This document shows, one piece after another, positions 1 through 8,845 of a stretch of DNA of 64,000 nt. Every line of letters begins with the position of its first letter. Position 1 is the stretch's first letter. The stretch is from positions 707,119 to 771,118 of the forward strand of contig CAWBNK010000034.1 in the NCBI GenBank assembly GCA_963790065.1. The letters are read 5' to 3'. The position numbers were made by a program, and so were the translations under genes. This DNA comes from Palsa-504 sp963790065. GTDB taxonomy: Bacteria; Actinomycetota; Actinomycetes; Streptosporangiales; Streptosporangiaceae. The notes under the pieces were generated by a model. That model did no database searches. It was given only the letters and a program-made list of their open reading frames with translations, and had not been told where the DNA came from.

Positions 1-294
1 ATGTCGGGCGGCATCGCCTACGTGCTCGACTGCCCGGTCCGGCGGGTGAACCTGGAGATGGTCGACCTGGACCCGGTGGAGGAGAGCGACGCCAAGTTCC
101 TGCGCCAGGTGACCGAGCGCCACTACGCGGAAACGGGGTCCGCGGTCGCGGCCCGGCTGCTGGGCGACTGGGATCCCGGCCGGTTCACCAAGGTCATGCC
201 GAAGGACTACAAGCGAGTGCTGTCGGCCGCGTCGCAGGCCGAGCGCGAGGGCCGCGACGTCGACGAGGCCGTCATGGCCGCGGCGCACGGGTAA
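1..294 (+). CDS. gltB: Glutamate synthase large subunit, C-terminal end (cut by window edge)
   Basis: Only the last 97 residues are inside the window, so the amidotransferase, FMN and GXGXG regions are not visible. The tail contains VDLDPVEESDA, then RHYAETGSAVAARLL, then FTKVMPKDYKRVL, which is the usual end of actinobacterial GltB. The product is the subunit that takes ammonia from glutamine and makes glutamate from 2-oxoglutarate. It ends 12 nt before gltD, so the two are clearly one operon. The apparent start at base 1 is a window artefact and not a real start codon. Confidence 0.9.
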   Translation: MSGGIAYVLDCPVRRVNLEMVDLDPVEESDAKFLRQVTERHYAETGSAVAARLLGDWDPGRFTKVMPKDYKRVLSAASQAEREGRDVDEAVMAAAHG

Positions 295-306
295 AGGGGA
301 GCGGAC

Positions 307-1755
307 ATGGCTGACCCGAAGGGATTCCTGACCACTCCCCGCGAGATCCCCGCCCGCCGCCCCGTCGACCTGCGGCTGACGGACTGGCGGGAGGTGTACG
401 AGCCGTTCCCGCCCAGCCGGCTGGAACGGCAGGCGGGCCGCTGCATGGACTGCGGCATACCGTTCTGCCACAACGGCTGCCCGCTGGGGAACCTGATCCC
501 CGAGTGGAACGACCTGGTCTGGCGGCACGACTGGGAGCAGGCCGCCGACCGGCTGCACGCCACGAACAACTTCCCCGAGTTCACCGGGCGGCTTTGCCCA
601 GCGCCGTGCGAAGCCGCCTGCGTGCTCGGGATCAACGCTGACCCGGTCACGATCAAGCAGGTCGAGGTGGAGATCATCGACCGGGCGTTCGCGTCCGGCT
701 GGGTGCGGCCGCGGCCGCCCGCGGAGCTGACCGGCCGCACCGTGTCCGTGATCGGCTCGGGCCCGGCCGGCCTGGCGGCCGCCCAGCAGCTGACCCGGGC
801 CGGGCACGCGGTCACCGTATTCGAGCGCGACGAAGCGCCCGGCGGGCTGCTGCGGTACGGCATCCCCGCGTTCAAGCTGGAGAAGCGGCACCTGGACCGG
901 CGGCTGGCCCAGATGCGGGCCGAGGGCACGCAGTTCCGCTGCGGGATCGAGGCCGGGACCGATGTCACCGCCGGTGAGCTGCGGGCCTCCTTCGACGCCG
1001 TGGTGCTGTGCGGCGGCGCACGGGTGCCGCGTGATCTGCCGCTGCCCGGGCGCGGGCTGGCCGGGATCCACCAGGCCATGGAGTACCTGCCGCTAGCCAA
1101 CCGGGTCGTGGCGGCCGACCCGGCCGACCCGGCCGAGCCGGCCATCAGCGCCCGCGGCCGGCACGTGGTCATCATCGGCGGCGGCGACACCGGCGCGGAC
1201 TGCCTGGGCACCGCCCACCGGCAGGGCGCGGCGTCGGTGACCCAGCTCGAGATCCTGCCCCGCCCGCCCGCGTCCCGGCCGGGTCACCAGCCCTGGCCGA
1301 CCTACCCGATGATCTACCGCGTCTCCAGCGCGCACGAGGAGGGCGGGGAGCGGGGCTACGCCACCTCCACCCTCGAGTTCCTCGGCGATTCCGGCGGCCG
1401 GGTCCGTGCTCTGCTGCTGGCCGACGCGGACGGCTTCGACCCGGTGCCCGGCACCGAGCGCGAGCTCCCGGGTGACCTGGTGCTGCTCGCGATGGGCTTT
1501 ACCGGAGCCGAACGGCCCGGGCTGCTCGCCGACCTGGGCGTGGACTTCGACCCGCGGGGCAACGTGGGCCGCGGGCCGGACTACGCGACCTCGGTCCCCG
1601 GCGTGTTCGCCGCCGGAGACATGGGCCGCGGCCAGTCGCTGATCGTCTGGGCCATCGCCGAGGGCCGCAGCGCCGCCGCGGGCGTCGATCGCTACCTGGG
1701 CGGGAACGCCCATCTGCCTGCGCCGATCCCGCCTACCGCCCGCCCGCTTTCCTGA
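307..1755 (+). CDS. gltD: Glutamate synthase small (beta) subunit
   Basis: This 482-residue protein has the GltD layout. An N-terminal iron-sulfur region contains CMDCGIPFCHNGCPLGN (about residues 45-62) and CPAPCEAAC (about 97-105). A first dinucleotide-binding loop follows at VIGSGPAGLAAAQ (about 148), and a second at VIIGGGDTGADC (about 290). The C-terminus has the FAD-contacting GVFAAGDMGRGQSL motif. The subunit passes electrons from NADPH to the large subunit. It lies directly behind gltB, and the length is normal for the family. Confidence 0.95.
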   Translation: MADPKGFLTTPREIPARRPVDLRLTDWREVYEPFPPSRLERQAGRCMDCGIPFCHNGCPLGNLIPEWNDLVWRHDWEQAADRLHATNNFPEFTGRLCPAPCEAACVLGINADPVTIKQVEVEIIDRAFASGWVRPRPPAELTGRTVSVIGSGPAGLAAAQQLTRAGHAVTVFERDEAPGGLLRYGIPAFKLEKRHLDRRLAQMRAEGTQFRCGIEAGTDVTAGELRASFDAVVLCGGARVPRDLPLPGRGLAGIHQAMEYLPLANRVVAADPADPAEPAISARGRHVVIIGGGDTGADCLGTAHRQGAASVTQLEILPRPPASRPGHQPWPTYPMIYRVSSAHEEGGERGYATSTLEFLGDSGGRVRALLLADADGFDPVPGTERELPGDLVLLAMGFTGAERPGLLADLGVDFDPRGNVGRGPDYATSVPGVFAAGDMGRGQSLIVWAIAEGRSAAAGVDRYLGGNAHLPAPIPPTARPLS

Positions 1756-1837
1756 ACTTCGAGGCATAACGCCCGCATGAGCATAGTCTGATGGGCTAAC
1801 GGCCTGGTGATTCGGTTGGTCTAGGAGCGGCACGACG

Positions 1838-3121
1838 ATGGCGATATGTCCGAATGGTCACTACTCGGCGGCTGATGACTACTGTGACGTGTGCGGCCAA
1901 AGTATCGCTCTTAGTCCTGGATCTGATCCGGCCCGCGCGAGCGGCAAGCACCATGCCGGCCGCCCGGGGCCGATGGTCGGCCCCAGCCAGTCATGCCAGC
2001 GCTGCGGCAGCGTGAGCGCCGGACAGTTCTGCGAGCGGTGCGGCCTGAAGTTCCGGGCCCGGCGGCCGTTTGCCCCGCTGTCCCAGGATGAGCTGGACCA
2101 GGACGAGCTGTCCCAGCCTCGGCCGCCGCTGGCCGAGCTGTCCCAGCCTCGGCCGCCGCAGGCTGAGCTGGCCCAGCCTCGGCCGCCGCAGGCGGAGCCC
2201 GCCGGGTCGTCCGCGTGGCCGACGTCGTGGTCCGATGCGCCGTCACCGTCCGCCCCGCCTCCCGCGCCGTCACCGTCCGCCCCGCCTCCCGCGCCGTCAC
2301 CGTCCGCCCCGCCTCCCGCGCGGTCAGGACCGCCTGAATCGCTGTTCCCGCCGCTGGCTAAGCCCGACTCGATACGCTCGCCCTGGCTCGCGGCACCGTC
2401 TCCGCCACCGTCCGCCCCGCCCGCCGCGGCCCCGCCCGCCGCGGCCCCGCCCGCCGCCGCACCGGAAGCGCCCTGGGCGGCCTCCGCAGCGCCTTGGGCG
2501 GCCCGCGAGGCGTCGTGGACGGCTCCCGAACCGTCATGGACGACTCCCGAAGCGCCCTGGGGCGTATCGGAGACCACGAGGCCCGCACCCAGTCCGACCT
2601 GGACGGGGCCCTCGGAGTCAGCCACCTGGACGGGGCCCTCGGAGTCAGCCACCTGGACGGCGCCGACGGAGCCAGCCCGGCCCGCGCCGGCCGAACCCGC
2701 TTGGACCGCGCCCCCCGAGCCAGTCCCGTCCGCGCCCGCCGAACCCGCCTGGACCGCGCCCCCCGAGCCAGCCTGGACCGCGCCCCCCGAGCCAGCCTGG
2801 ACCGCGCCCCCCGAGCCAGCCTGGACCGCGCCCCCCGAGCCTGAGGATTCCGCCCCGGCGGTTCCCCCGGCCACCGAGGATGATCCCGCGGACCTGGCGG
2901 CCCCCGGCCTGCCCGCACCGTCAGGCGAGGTCGCCCCGCCCGGTCTGCCGACCCCGCCGGACGAGCCCACGGCGAACGAGGCCGCGCCGTCCGAGCCCGA
3001 CCCGGACGAGTCGGCCTGGCGCTGGACGGCGCCACCCGAGCCTGGCGCGACCGCGTCGTGGCCGAGTCCGCCATGGCCGAGTCCGCCATGGCCGAGTCCG
3101 CCATGGCCGAGTCGGCCCTAG
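1838..3121 (+). CDS. FHA-cluster protein 1, N-terminal zinc-ribbon and proline-rich part (frame-broken)
   Basis: The ORF starts with two zinc ribbons, CPNGHYSAADDYCDVCG (residues 4-20) and CQRCGSVSAGQFCERCG. About 330 residues of Pro/Ala-rich low-complexity sequence follow, including WTAPPEPA repeats. It stops at 3121 without any FHA domain. The paralogue at 11255-12097 has the same ribbons, linker and an FHA domain in one frame, and the matching FHA domain here continues in the next frame (ORF to 3795). One gene of about 1838-3795 with a -1 frame change between about 2884 and 3121 is therefore the best reading. Whether the change is real, an error or programmed is not decided by the sequence. 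The ribosome-binding site is GGAGCGG upstream of the ATG. Confidence 0.7.
   Translation: MAICPNGHYSAADDYCDVCGQSIALSPGSDPARASGKHHAGRPGPMVGPSQSCQRCGSVSAGQFCERCGLKFRARRPFAPLSQDELDQDELSQPRPPLAELSQPRPPQAELAQPRPPQAEPAGSSAWPTSWSDAPSPSAPPPAPSPSAPPPAPSPSAPPPARSGPPESLFPPLAKPDSIRSPWLAAPSPPPSAPPAAAPPAAAPPAAAPEAPWAASAAPWAAREASWTAPEPSWTTPEAPWGVSETTRPAPSPTWTGPSESATWTGPSESATWTAPTEPARPAPAEPAWTAPPEPVPSAPAEPAWTAPPEPAWTAPPEPAWTAPPEPAWTAPPEPEDSAPAVPPATEDDPADLAAPGLPAPSGEVAPPGLPTPPDEPTANEAAPSEPDPDESAWRWTAPPEPGATASWPSPPWPSPPWPSPPWPSRP
2702..2842 (+). repeat. 24-bp tandem repeats encoding WTAPPEPA
   Basis: Four consecutive 24-bp units (about 2749-2842) and one further unit at about 2702 encode WTAPPEPA with almost no base change. 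A separate 15-bp repeat (about 3058-3117) lies at the frame-change region. Both periods are multiples of three, so copy-number change alone cannot cause the frame shift. The repeats are protein low-complexity sequence and not a CRISPR array. Confidence 0.8.
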
Positions 3122-3795
3122 CCGAACCCGCCGTGCCCGCACCGGTCACGCCAGTGCACGGCAATCATGCCGTGGCGGACCAGATTGCTCCGGCCGCCGA
3201 GCCCGCGCCGCCCGCTGAGGCGGACGCCGAGCCCGGGGTGTTCTCCTGGTCCGCGCCGGCGTTCGCGGCCGCCCCGCCGGCCTCGCCCGTGCTGCCACCG
3301 CCGTCGGCTGCCCCGGTCCGGCCGGCACCGTCGTCATCTTCCCCGCTACCGAGGCAGACCGCGCCGCCCACCACGCCCATACCGGTATTCACCCCCACCA
3401 CCTGGACTGCGGCGGTCTCCACGGATCGCGAATACTACGACCTGATGCAGCGGAAGAGGGTTCCGTTCGGCTCTGCGATCGAGTTTCCCGTCTACGCCAT
3501 CGAACGGCGATTCCCGATGTCCGGCAGCCAGATGCGCATCGGTCGGCGCAGCGCGGCCCGGGGCCTGGAGCCGGAGATCGACCTGGCCGACCCGCCTGCG
3601 GATCCGGGCGTCAGCCGGCTGCACGCGATCCTGATCGCCGCCTCCAACGGCACCTGGGCGGTCCTCGATCCGGGTTCGGCCAACGGCACCATGCTCAACG
3701 GCCGCGAGCTGGCCGTCGGCGAGATGGTTACCTTGCACGACGGTGACCGCATCAACCTCGGTGCCTGGACCGCCATCATCGTGCACCGCGGATAA
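3058..3795 (+). CDS. FHA-cluster protein 1, C-terminal FHA-domain part (frame-broken)
   Basis: The GTG at 3058 is the first in-frame start but is probably not a true initiation site. The frame is open only from 2884, and the preceding ORF supplies the missing N-terminus. After AESAM repeats and a proline-rich linker, the last 130 residues form an FHA domain, with IGRRS, VSRLHA and SANGTMLNG as phosphothreonine-binding landmarks. It aligns nearly residue for residue with the FHA domain at 11255-12097. FHA domains bind phosphothreonine peptides, and beside a PknG-like kinase this protein is a likely GarA-like effector. That role is inferred from context. Confidence 0.75.
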   Translation: MAESAMAESAMAESAMAESALAEPAVPAPVTPVHGNHAVADQIAPAAEPAPPAEADAEPGVFSWSAPAFAAAPPASPVLPPPSAAPVRPAPSSSSPLPRQTAPPTTPIPVFTPTTWTAAVSTDREYYDLMQRKRVPFGSAIEFPVYAIERRFPMSGSQMRIGRRSAARGLEPEIDLADPPADPGVSRLHAILIAASNGTWAVLDPGSANGTMLNGRELAVGEMVTLHDGDRINLGAWTAIIVHRG

Positions 3796-3961
3796 GGAGG
3801 CCGGCCGCGGCTGGCCGGCGGTCCCTGCCGTAGGCTGCTCCGCTAGCCTGAACCCCTGTTCGCCTGTTGGCGTTAACCCCAAGTAGTCCCTAATTGCGGG
3901 CAAAATAAGAGCGGTATGGTGCGTCGGTTCCGACGACGGGAGCGTGCATGGCGGGACGGCG

Positions 3962-5320
3962 ATGAGCACCATGGTTACCGGTAGCCCGCCGCTGGGGCAG
4001 GCTGCACCGCGCGGGCACGCTGTGCCGGGGGGACTTCAGGCCCACGGGCCCCGCCGCGGGTTCAGGCTCCCGCGAACCTCGACCACGCCCGGCCGGCTCT
4101 GGCTGGTCCGGGCCGGCCTGGTGGTCCTGTGCCTGGCCTGGGGCGTGCTGGCCACGCTGATGATCAACCAGCACACGTCGGCGGCGCACCAGGTGACGGC
4201 CAGCGGCGAATCGCTCAGCCTGGATGCCCAGCAGATGTACCAGTCGCTGGCCGATGCCGACGTCATGGTCTCTACCGGGTACCTGTACGGGCGCACCGAA
4301 CCGTTCTCCTACCGGCAGCGCTATCAGCACGACATCGCGGCCGCCTCAGCCGACCTGAAGGCGGTCACCGCGGCCAACGGCAACTCGGGTATCGGCGCCA
4401 GCCTCAGCGCCATCTCCCAGGCCCTGCCGGTCTACACCGGCTACGTGGAAGACGGCGAGATCTATAACTCGCTCGGCTTCCCGGCCGGCGGCTCGTTCAT
4501 CGAGGTGGCCTCGGAACAGATGCACCTGACCCTGCTGCCGGCCGCCCGCAGCGTGTACGAACAGGAGAACGCCGAGCTGCAGGCCTCGAGCGCGCAAGCG
4601 ACCGGGCTGCCGCTGGCCGTCATCACCGTCGTGGTCGGCCTGGCCGTGTGTTTCCTGCTGTTCCGGGCGCAGCGCTGGCTGTCCCGCCGGACGCACCGCA
4701 CGATCAATACCGGCCTGCTGTTCGCCACGCTGGCCTCCCTGGCCGCGCTGGTCTGGCTCGTGGCTGCCCTGGCCGGAGCCGGGGCGGACCTGCTGCACGC
4801 CACCGGGCACGGCTCCGGTCCGGCGCAGACCCTGGCCGAGGCTGACATCACCGCGGTGCAGGCTCGCGGCGATGAGACCCTCAACCTGATCTCGCGCTCG
4901 GGCGACGCCGACTTCCAGCAGGACTTCCACACCGCGCAGAGCCGGCTGAGCAGCTTGCTGAACAGCGCCTCGGCGCAGAGCGCGGCCGACGGCGCCGCGC
5001 CGATCGCAGCCGCTGGGCACGCCGCGACCGCCTGGTTCGCGGTCAACCAGCGGGCGCAGAAGCTGGATGCCGTCTACGACTACGGCGCGGAGACCCAGCT
5101 GGAGATCGGGTCAGGTCCCGGCACCGCTGGGACGCTGTTCGGCCAGCTGGAGTCCAACATCAACGCGGCCATCAGCGCGGATCAGTCGGTGTTCGCCGCC
5201 AACGCGGCGGACGGAGCCGACGCGCTCACCGGCCTGGAGGCCGGCATCGCGGTGCTTGCCCTGGTCATGGCCATCGGCTGTGCCTGGGGCCTGACCCGGC
5301 GGCTGGCGGAGTACCGATGA
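3962..5320 (+). CDS. GlnX-like four-helix membrane sensor protein
   Basis: About 452 residues from the ATG at 3962; a GTG at 3944 is an alternative in-frame start. GGGAC about 6 nt upstream favours the ATG. Four hydrophobic helices are visible: LVVLCLAWGVLATLMI near the N-terminus, VITVVVGLAVCFLLF and FATLASLAALVWLVAALAG in the middle, and IAVLALVMAIGCAWGL at the C-terminus. Two helical extracytoplasmic sensor regions lie between them. This is the arrangement of mycobacterial GlnX, which links an external amino-acid-binding lipoprotein (GlnH) to PknG. It overlaps the next gene by 4 nt. No GlnH-like lipoprotein is encoded nearby. Confidence 0.7.
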   Translation: MSTMVTGSPPLGQAAPRGHAVPGGLQAHGPRRGFRLPRTSTTPGRLWLVRAGLVVLCLAWGVLATLMINQHTSAAHQVTASGESLSLDAQQMYQSLADADVMVSTGYLYGRTEPFSYRQRYQHDIAAASADLKAVTAANGNSGIGASLSAISQALPVYTGYVEDGEIYNSLGFPAGGSFIEVASEQMHLTLLPAARSVYEQENAELQASSAQATGLPLAVITVVVGLAVCFLLFRAQRWLSRRTHRTINTGLLFATLASLAALVWLVAALAGAGADLLHATGHGSGPAQTLAEADITAVQARGDETLNLISRSGDADFQQDFHTAQSRLSSLLNSASAQSAADGAAPIAAAGHAATAWFAVNQRAQKLDAVYDYGAETQLEIGSGPGTAGTLFGQLESNINAAISADQSVFAANAADGADALTGLEAGIAVLALVMAIGCAWGLTRRLAEYR

Positions 5321-6540
5321 CCGTCCCCGCGCTGACCAAGGAGCGAGCTCCCGCCGTGGTGCAGGCCGCGGCGGCCGAGCGCGACGCTATCCAGGCCAAC
5401 CTGCTCGAGCTGGACGGCAGTTTCGGCAAGCGGCTGCTCGAGGGAGCCCCGCTCACCGGCCAGACCAAGCGCCGCTGGGATCTCACCGCGGCCACCCTGG
5501 CTACGCTGTGGCAGGTCTATGAGGCCTACTCGGCCGTCATCGACCAGGCCGCGGAGACGGTCCGGGGGCATCTCGGGCCCAGGGAACTGGCCTGGATCAC
5601 CACGCTGCTGACCGGGTCGTCCATTCAGCTTTCCGCCGGGCCCGCGCCGCTGGCGGGCCGGGATCTGGCCGACAGCGGCCGCGAGAACCTGACCGTGGTC
5701 GAGGCGGTGACCCGGATGCGGCGCTCGTTCAGCCAGATCACGGAGGTGGTCTCCGCCGCCGAGCAGGTCTGGAACGAGATGACGAGCCGGCTCGATGCGG
5801 TCGGCAGCGAGCTGGGCCGGGTCATGCCGCTGGCCGCCTCGCTGGCCGATGAGGCCCTGAACGGCAACCTGAGCGCAGCGCAGGGCAAGCTGGCCAGGCT
5901 GCGCGAGACCCTGAGCACCGACCCGCTCTCGTTGTGGCTGGGCGGCTCGGATCCCAACACCGGACCGGTCGACACCTCGGGCGCCGACCGGCTGACGGAG
6001 CGCATCGCTGCCACGGTAACCAGGATCGACGAGCTCGCCCGGCTGCGGGATGACGCTCAGCAGCGCATCGCCGAGGTGACCAGGGCGGCGGCTGCGGCGT
6101 GGGCCGCCTACGAGGACGCGACCGCCGCCTGGCAGCGGGCCGCGGCCAAGATCGCCGCCGGGGCGCTCCCTGCTCAGCCGACCGGCTTCACCGACCCGTC
6201 CACCCGGATCGCTGACCTGGACGCGCTCCTGGCCGCCGGGCGCTTGACCCGTCTGTCGTCAGAGCTCGACCAGCTCGACCGGGACCTGGCCGGCCTCACC
6301 ACCGGCCTGCGGGATACCGAGCGGGCCGTGGCGGCCGTGCTGGGCCGGCGTGCGGAGCTGCGCGGCCTGCTCGGCGCCTACCAGGCCAAGGCGGCGCGGC
6401 TGGGCGCGGCGGAAGACCCCGGCCTGACCGAACGCTACGACCGCGCCTGCGGGCTGCTGTGGACCGCGCCGTGCGACCTGGCGGCCGCCGCGGACGCCGT
6501 GACCAGCTACCAGCAGGCCGTCCTGGCCCTGGGAGGATAG
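5317..6540 (+). CDS. Coiled-coil protein of the PknG-like cluster
   Basis: This 407-residue protein has no signal peptide and no membrane helix. It is rich in Ala, Leu, Arg and Glu with long helical heptad-like stretches, for example around EVVSAAEQVWNEMTSRLDAV and ELDQLDRDLAGL. Its ATG overlaps the stop of the GlnX-like gene (ATGA), and the kinase follows after 4 nt, so the three genes are translationally coupled. I recognise no enzymatic motif. A cytoplasmic adaptor between the membrane sensor and the kinase is an inference from position only. Confidence 0.7.
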   Translation: MTVPALTKERAPAVVQAAAAERDAIQANLLELDGSFGKRLLEGAPLTGQTKRRWDLTAATLATLWQVYEAYSAVIDQAAETVRGHLGPRELAWITTLLTGSSIQLSAGPAPLAGRDLADSGRENLTVVEAVTRMRRSFSQITEVVSAAEQVWNEMTSRLDAVGSELGRVMPLAASLADEALNGNLSAAQGKLARLRETLSTDPLSLWLGGSDPNTGPVDTSGADRLTERIAATVTRIDELARLRDDAQQRIAEVTRAAAAAWAAYEDATAAWQRAAAKIAAGALPAQPTGFTDPSTRIADLDALLAAGRLTRLSSELDQLDRDLAGLTTGLRDTERAVAAVLGRRAELRGLLGAYQAKAARLGAAEDPGLTERYDRACGLLWTAPCDLAAAADAVTSYQQAVLALGG

Positions 6541-6544
6541 CCGA

Positions 6545-8845
6545 ATGACATCAGCCATGGTCAGGTGCCATCAGCCTGGCTGCTACGGGACGATCCAGGA
6601 CGGATACTGCGATACGTGCGGACTGGCCCCGGTCGCCGCCGCGGCGCCAGGCTCAGCGGGGTCGGGGGCCTCCGGCCCGTCGGGTCCGTCCGGTTCCGCG
6701 AGCTCGGCGCAGTCCTCAGGATCCTCGCCAAGTACCCGCTCGAGGGCGCGGGACCGGGGGAGCAGCCGGTCGGCCCGGGGCAGGCTCGGCGCGGGGCTGG
6801 TCGACATACCGCCCGTGCCCTACCGGGATCCGGCCAGCGCCGTGCTGGCGGACCCGAGCGTGGCCGAGAACAAGCGCTTCTGCAGCAGCTGCGACCAGCC
6901 CGTCGGGCGCGGCCGGGACGGGCACCCGGGCCTGACCGAGGGGTTCTGCCGGAACTGCGGGACCCGGTTCTCATTTACCCCGAAACTGGAGCCCGGCGAG
7001 GTGGTCGCCGGCCAGTACGAAGTGCTCGGCTGCCTCGCCCACGGCGGGCTCGGCTGGATCTACCTGGCCAGGGACCACCACGTCAGCGACCGCTGGGTAG
7101 TGCTCAAGGGCCTGCTCAACACGGCCGACGCCGACGCCATGGCGGCGGCCGTGGCCGAGCGGCAGTTCCTGGCCGAAGTGGAGCACCCCAACATCGTCCG
7201 GATCTACAACTTCGTCCAGCATGCCGACCGCCGCACCGGCGAGGCGGCCGGCTACATCGTGATGGAGTACGTGGGCGGCAAGTCGCTGCGGCAGATCCTG
7301 CTCGACGCGCGGCAGGCGGGCGGCTCCGTGCCGGTCGCGCATGCGCTCGCCTACGCCATCGAGGTGCTGCCCGCACTCGGCTACCTGCACGACCACGGCC
7401 TGGTCTACTGCGACTTCAAGCCGGACAACGTCATCCAGACCGAAGAGCAGCTCAAGCTCATCGACATGGGCGGCGTGCGCCGGATCGACAGCGACGAGGC
7501 CATCTACGGGACAGTCGGCTACCAGGCGCCGGAGATCGAGGCCGACGGCCCCACCCCGAGTTCCGACCTGTACACGGTGGGCCGGGCCCTGGCCGTGCTC
7601 ACCTTCGAGTTCAAGGGCTTCCAGAGCACCTACAAAGACAGCCTGCCCGACGGCGTGCCGCTGCTGGTCCAGCAGGAATCCCTGGCCCGGCTGCTGCGGC
7701 GGGCTACCCATCGTGACCCCGGCCGCCGGTTCGGCTCCGCGGGTGAGATGGCTGAGCAACTCACCGGCGTGCTCCGCGAGGTGCTGGCGGTCGCCGACGG
7801 GGTACCCAGGCCCGCGTTCTCCAGCCTGTTCAGTCCCGAAGTCACGGCCGTCGGCGCTGACCTAGTCCGGGGGGGCGACCTCCCTGGACCCCCCGATCAC
7901 GGGGGGGCTACCCGCCCCCCGGTTCCCCCCGGGGAGATCGTGGCGGGGCTGCCGCTGCCGCAGGTGGACCGGACCGACCCGGCGGCGGGCTACCTGGCCA
8001 CGTTTGCCGGGCTCAGCCCGGCCCAGCGGGTCGTCGCGCTGAGCCTGGCCGTGGCCGGCGACGCGACCATCCCGCCGGAGGTCACCGAATCGGCGGAAAC
8101 CCGCCTGGCCCTGGCGCGGGCCCGGATCGATACCGGTGACTACGACGCCGCGGCGGCCGTCCTGGCCGGCCTGGCCGCGGATGACCCGTCCGACTGGCGG
8201 GTCGCCTGGTACAGCGGCCTGCGCAGCCTGGCCACCGGGGCGGCAGGCGCCGCCCGGGACGCGTTCAGCGCCGTGTATGACGAGCTGCCCGGCGAGCTCG
8301 CCCCCAAGCTCGCGCTGGCTTTCGCCGCCGAGGCCGCCGGCGACCTGACCGCCGCCGGGTACTACTTCAGGCTGGTGTGGACGGTCGACCGGTCCTACAT
8401 CAGCGCCGCGTTCGGCCTGACGCGAACCTGCCTGGCCGCGGGTGACCGGCCGGGCGCCATCGCCGCCCTGGCCGCCGTGCCAGGTACCTCCAGCTATCAC
8501 GCGGCGGCGCAGGTCGCCGCGGTGCACATACTCGTCGTCGGCGACGGCCGCGGCGGCGTGAGCGGAGACGACCTGAGGCAAGCCGACGGGCAGCTCGGAC
8601 GGCTGGCCCTCGACGACGTCCGGCGCCAGCAGCTCGTCATCGAGATCCTGCGAGCCGCGCTCGAGTGGTGCACCACCGGGGCGGCGGACGGCCCGCCCAT
8701 TCTCGGCTGCGAGCCGAACGCGCGCGCCGTCCGGTTCGGCCTGGAACGCAGCTACCGGGCGCTGGCTCGGCTGACTCCGGACGCATCCCGCCGGATCGAG
8801 CTCGTGGACCTGGCCAACGCCATCCGGCCCAGGACGCTGACGTGA
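6545..8845 (+). CDS. PknG-like serine/threonine protein kinase with zinc ribbons and TPR region
   Basis: This 766-residue protein has an N-terminal ribbon CHQPGCYGTIQDGYCDTCG and a disordered Ser/Gly linker. A rubredoxin-like module follows, FCSSCDQPVG paired with GFCRNCG (about 112-143). The kinase domain has a glycine loop LAHGGLGWIYLA, the ATP lysine in WVVLKGL (about 187), catalytic YCDFKPDNV (about 290) and a DFG-equivalent IDMGG (about 306). The C-terminal 280 residues are helical and TPR-like. YCD in place of HRD and DMG in place of DFG match the unusual PknG pattern. A cytoplasmic PknG-type kinase is well supported. Its substrates are probably the FHA proteins encoded here, which is inference. 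Confidence 0.88.
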   Translation: MTSAMVRCHQPGCYGTIQDGYCDTCGLAPVAAAAPGSAGSGASGPSGPSGSASSAQSSGSSPSTRSRARDRGSSRSARGRLGAGLVDIPPVPYRDPASAVLADPSVAENKRFCSSCDQPVGRGRDGHPGLTEGFCRNCGTRFSFTPKLEPGEVVAGQYEVLGCLAHGGLGWIYLARDHHVSDRWVVLKGLLNTADADAMAAAVAERQFLAEVEHPNIVRIYNFVQHADRRTGEAAGYIVMEYVGGKSLRQILLDARQAGGSVPVAHALAYAIEVLPALGYLHDHGLVYCDFKPDNVIQTEEQLKLIDMGGVRRIDSDEAIYGTVGYQAPEIEADGPTPSSDLYTVGRALAVLTFEFKGFQSTYKDSLPDGVPLLVQQESLARLLRRATHRDPGRRFGSAGEMAEQLTGVLREVLAVADGVPRPAFSSLFSPEVTAVGADLVRGGDLPGPPDHGGATRPPVPPGEIVAGLPLPQVDRTDPAAGYLATFAGLSPAQRVVALSLAVAGDATIPPEVTESAETRLALARARIDTGDYDAAAAVLAGLAADDPSDWRVAWYSGLRSLATGAAGAARDAFSAVYDELPGELAPKLALAFAAEAAGDLTAAGYYFRLVWTVDRSYISAAFGLTRTCLAAGDRPGAIAALAAVPGTSSYHAAAQVAAVHILVVGDGRGGVSGDDLRQADGQLGRLALDDVRRQQLVIEILRAALEWCTTGAADGPPILGCEPNARAVRFGLERSYRALARLTPDASRRIELVDLANAIRPRTLT

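Noticed and set aside
2702..3117. Tandem repeats considered as CRISPR
   Set aside because: The repeats are contiguous, codon-phased and protein coding, with no spacers and no cas genes.
1879..3164. Long overlapping frames on both strands over the proline-rich FHA region
   Set aside because: Low-complexity, repetitive GC-rich sequence opens all frames; only the ribbon and FHA frames have supported domains.
1838..3795. Programmed ribosomal frameshift in FHA protein 1
   Set aside because: No recognised slippery heptamer or downstream pseudoknot was found, and other genes in the window show similar single-base breaks, so error or mutation is simpler.
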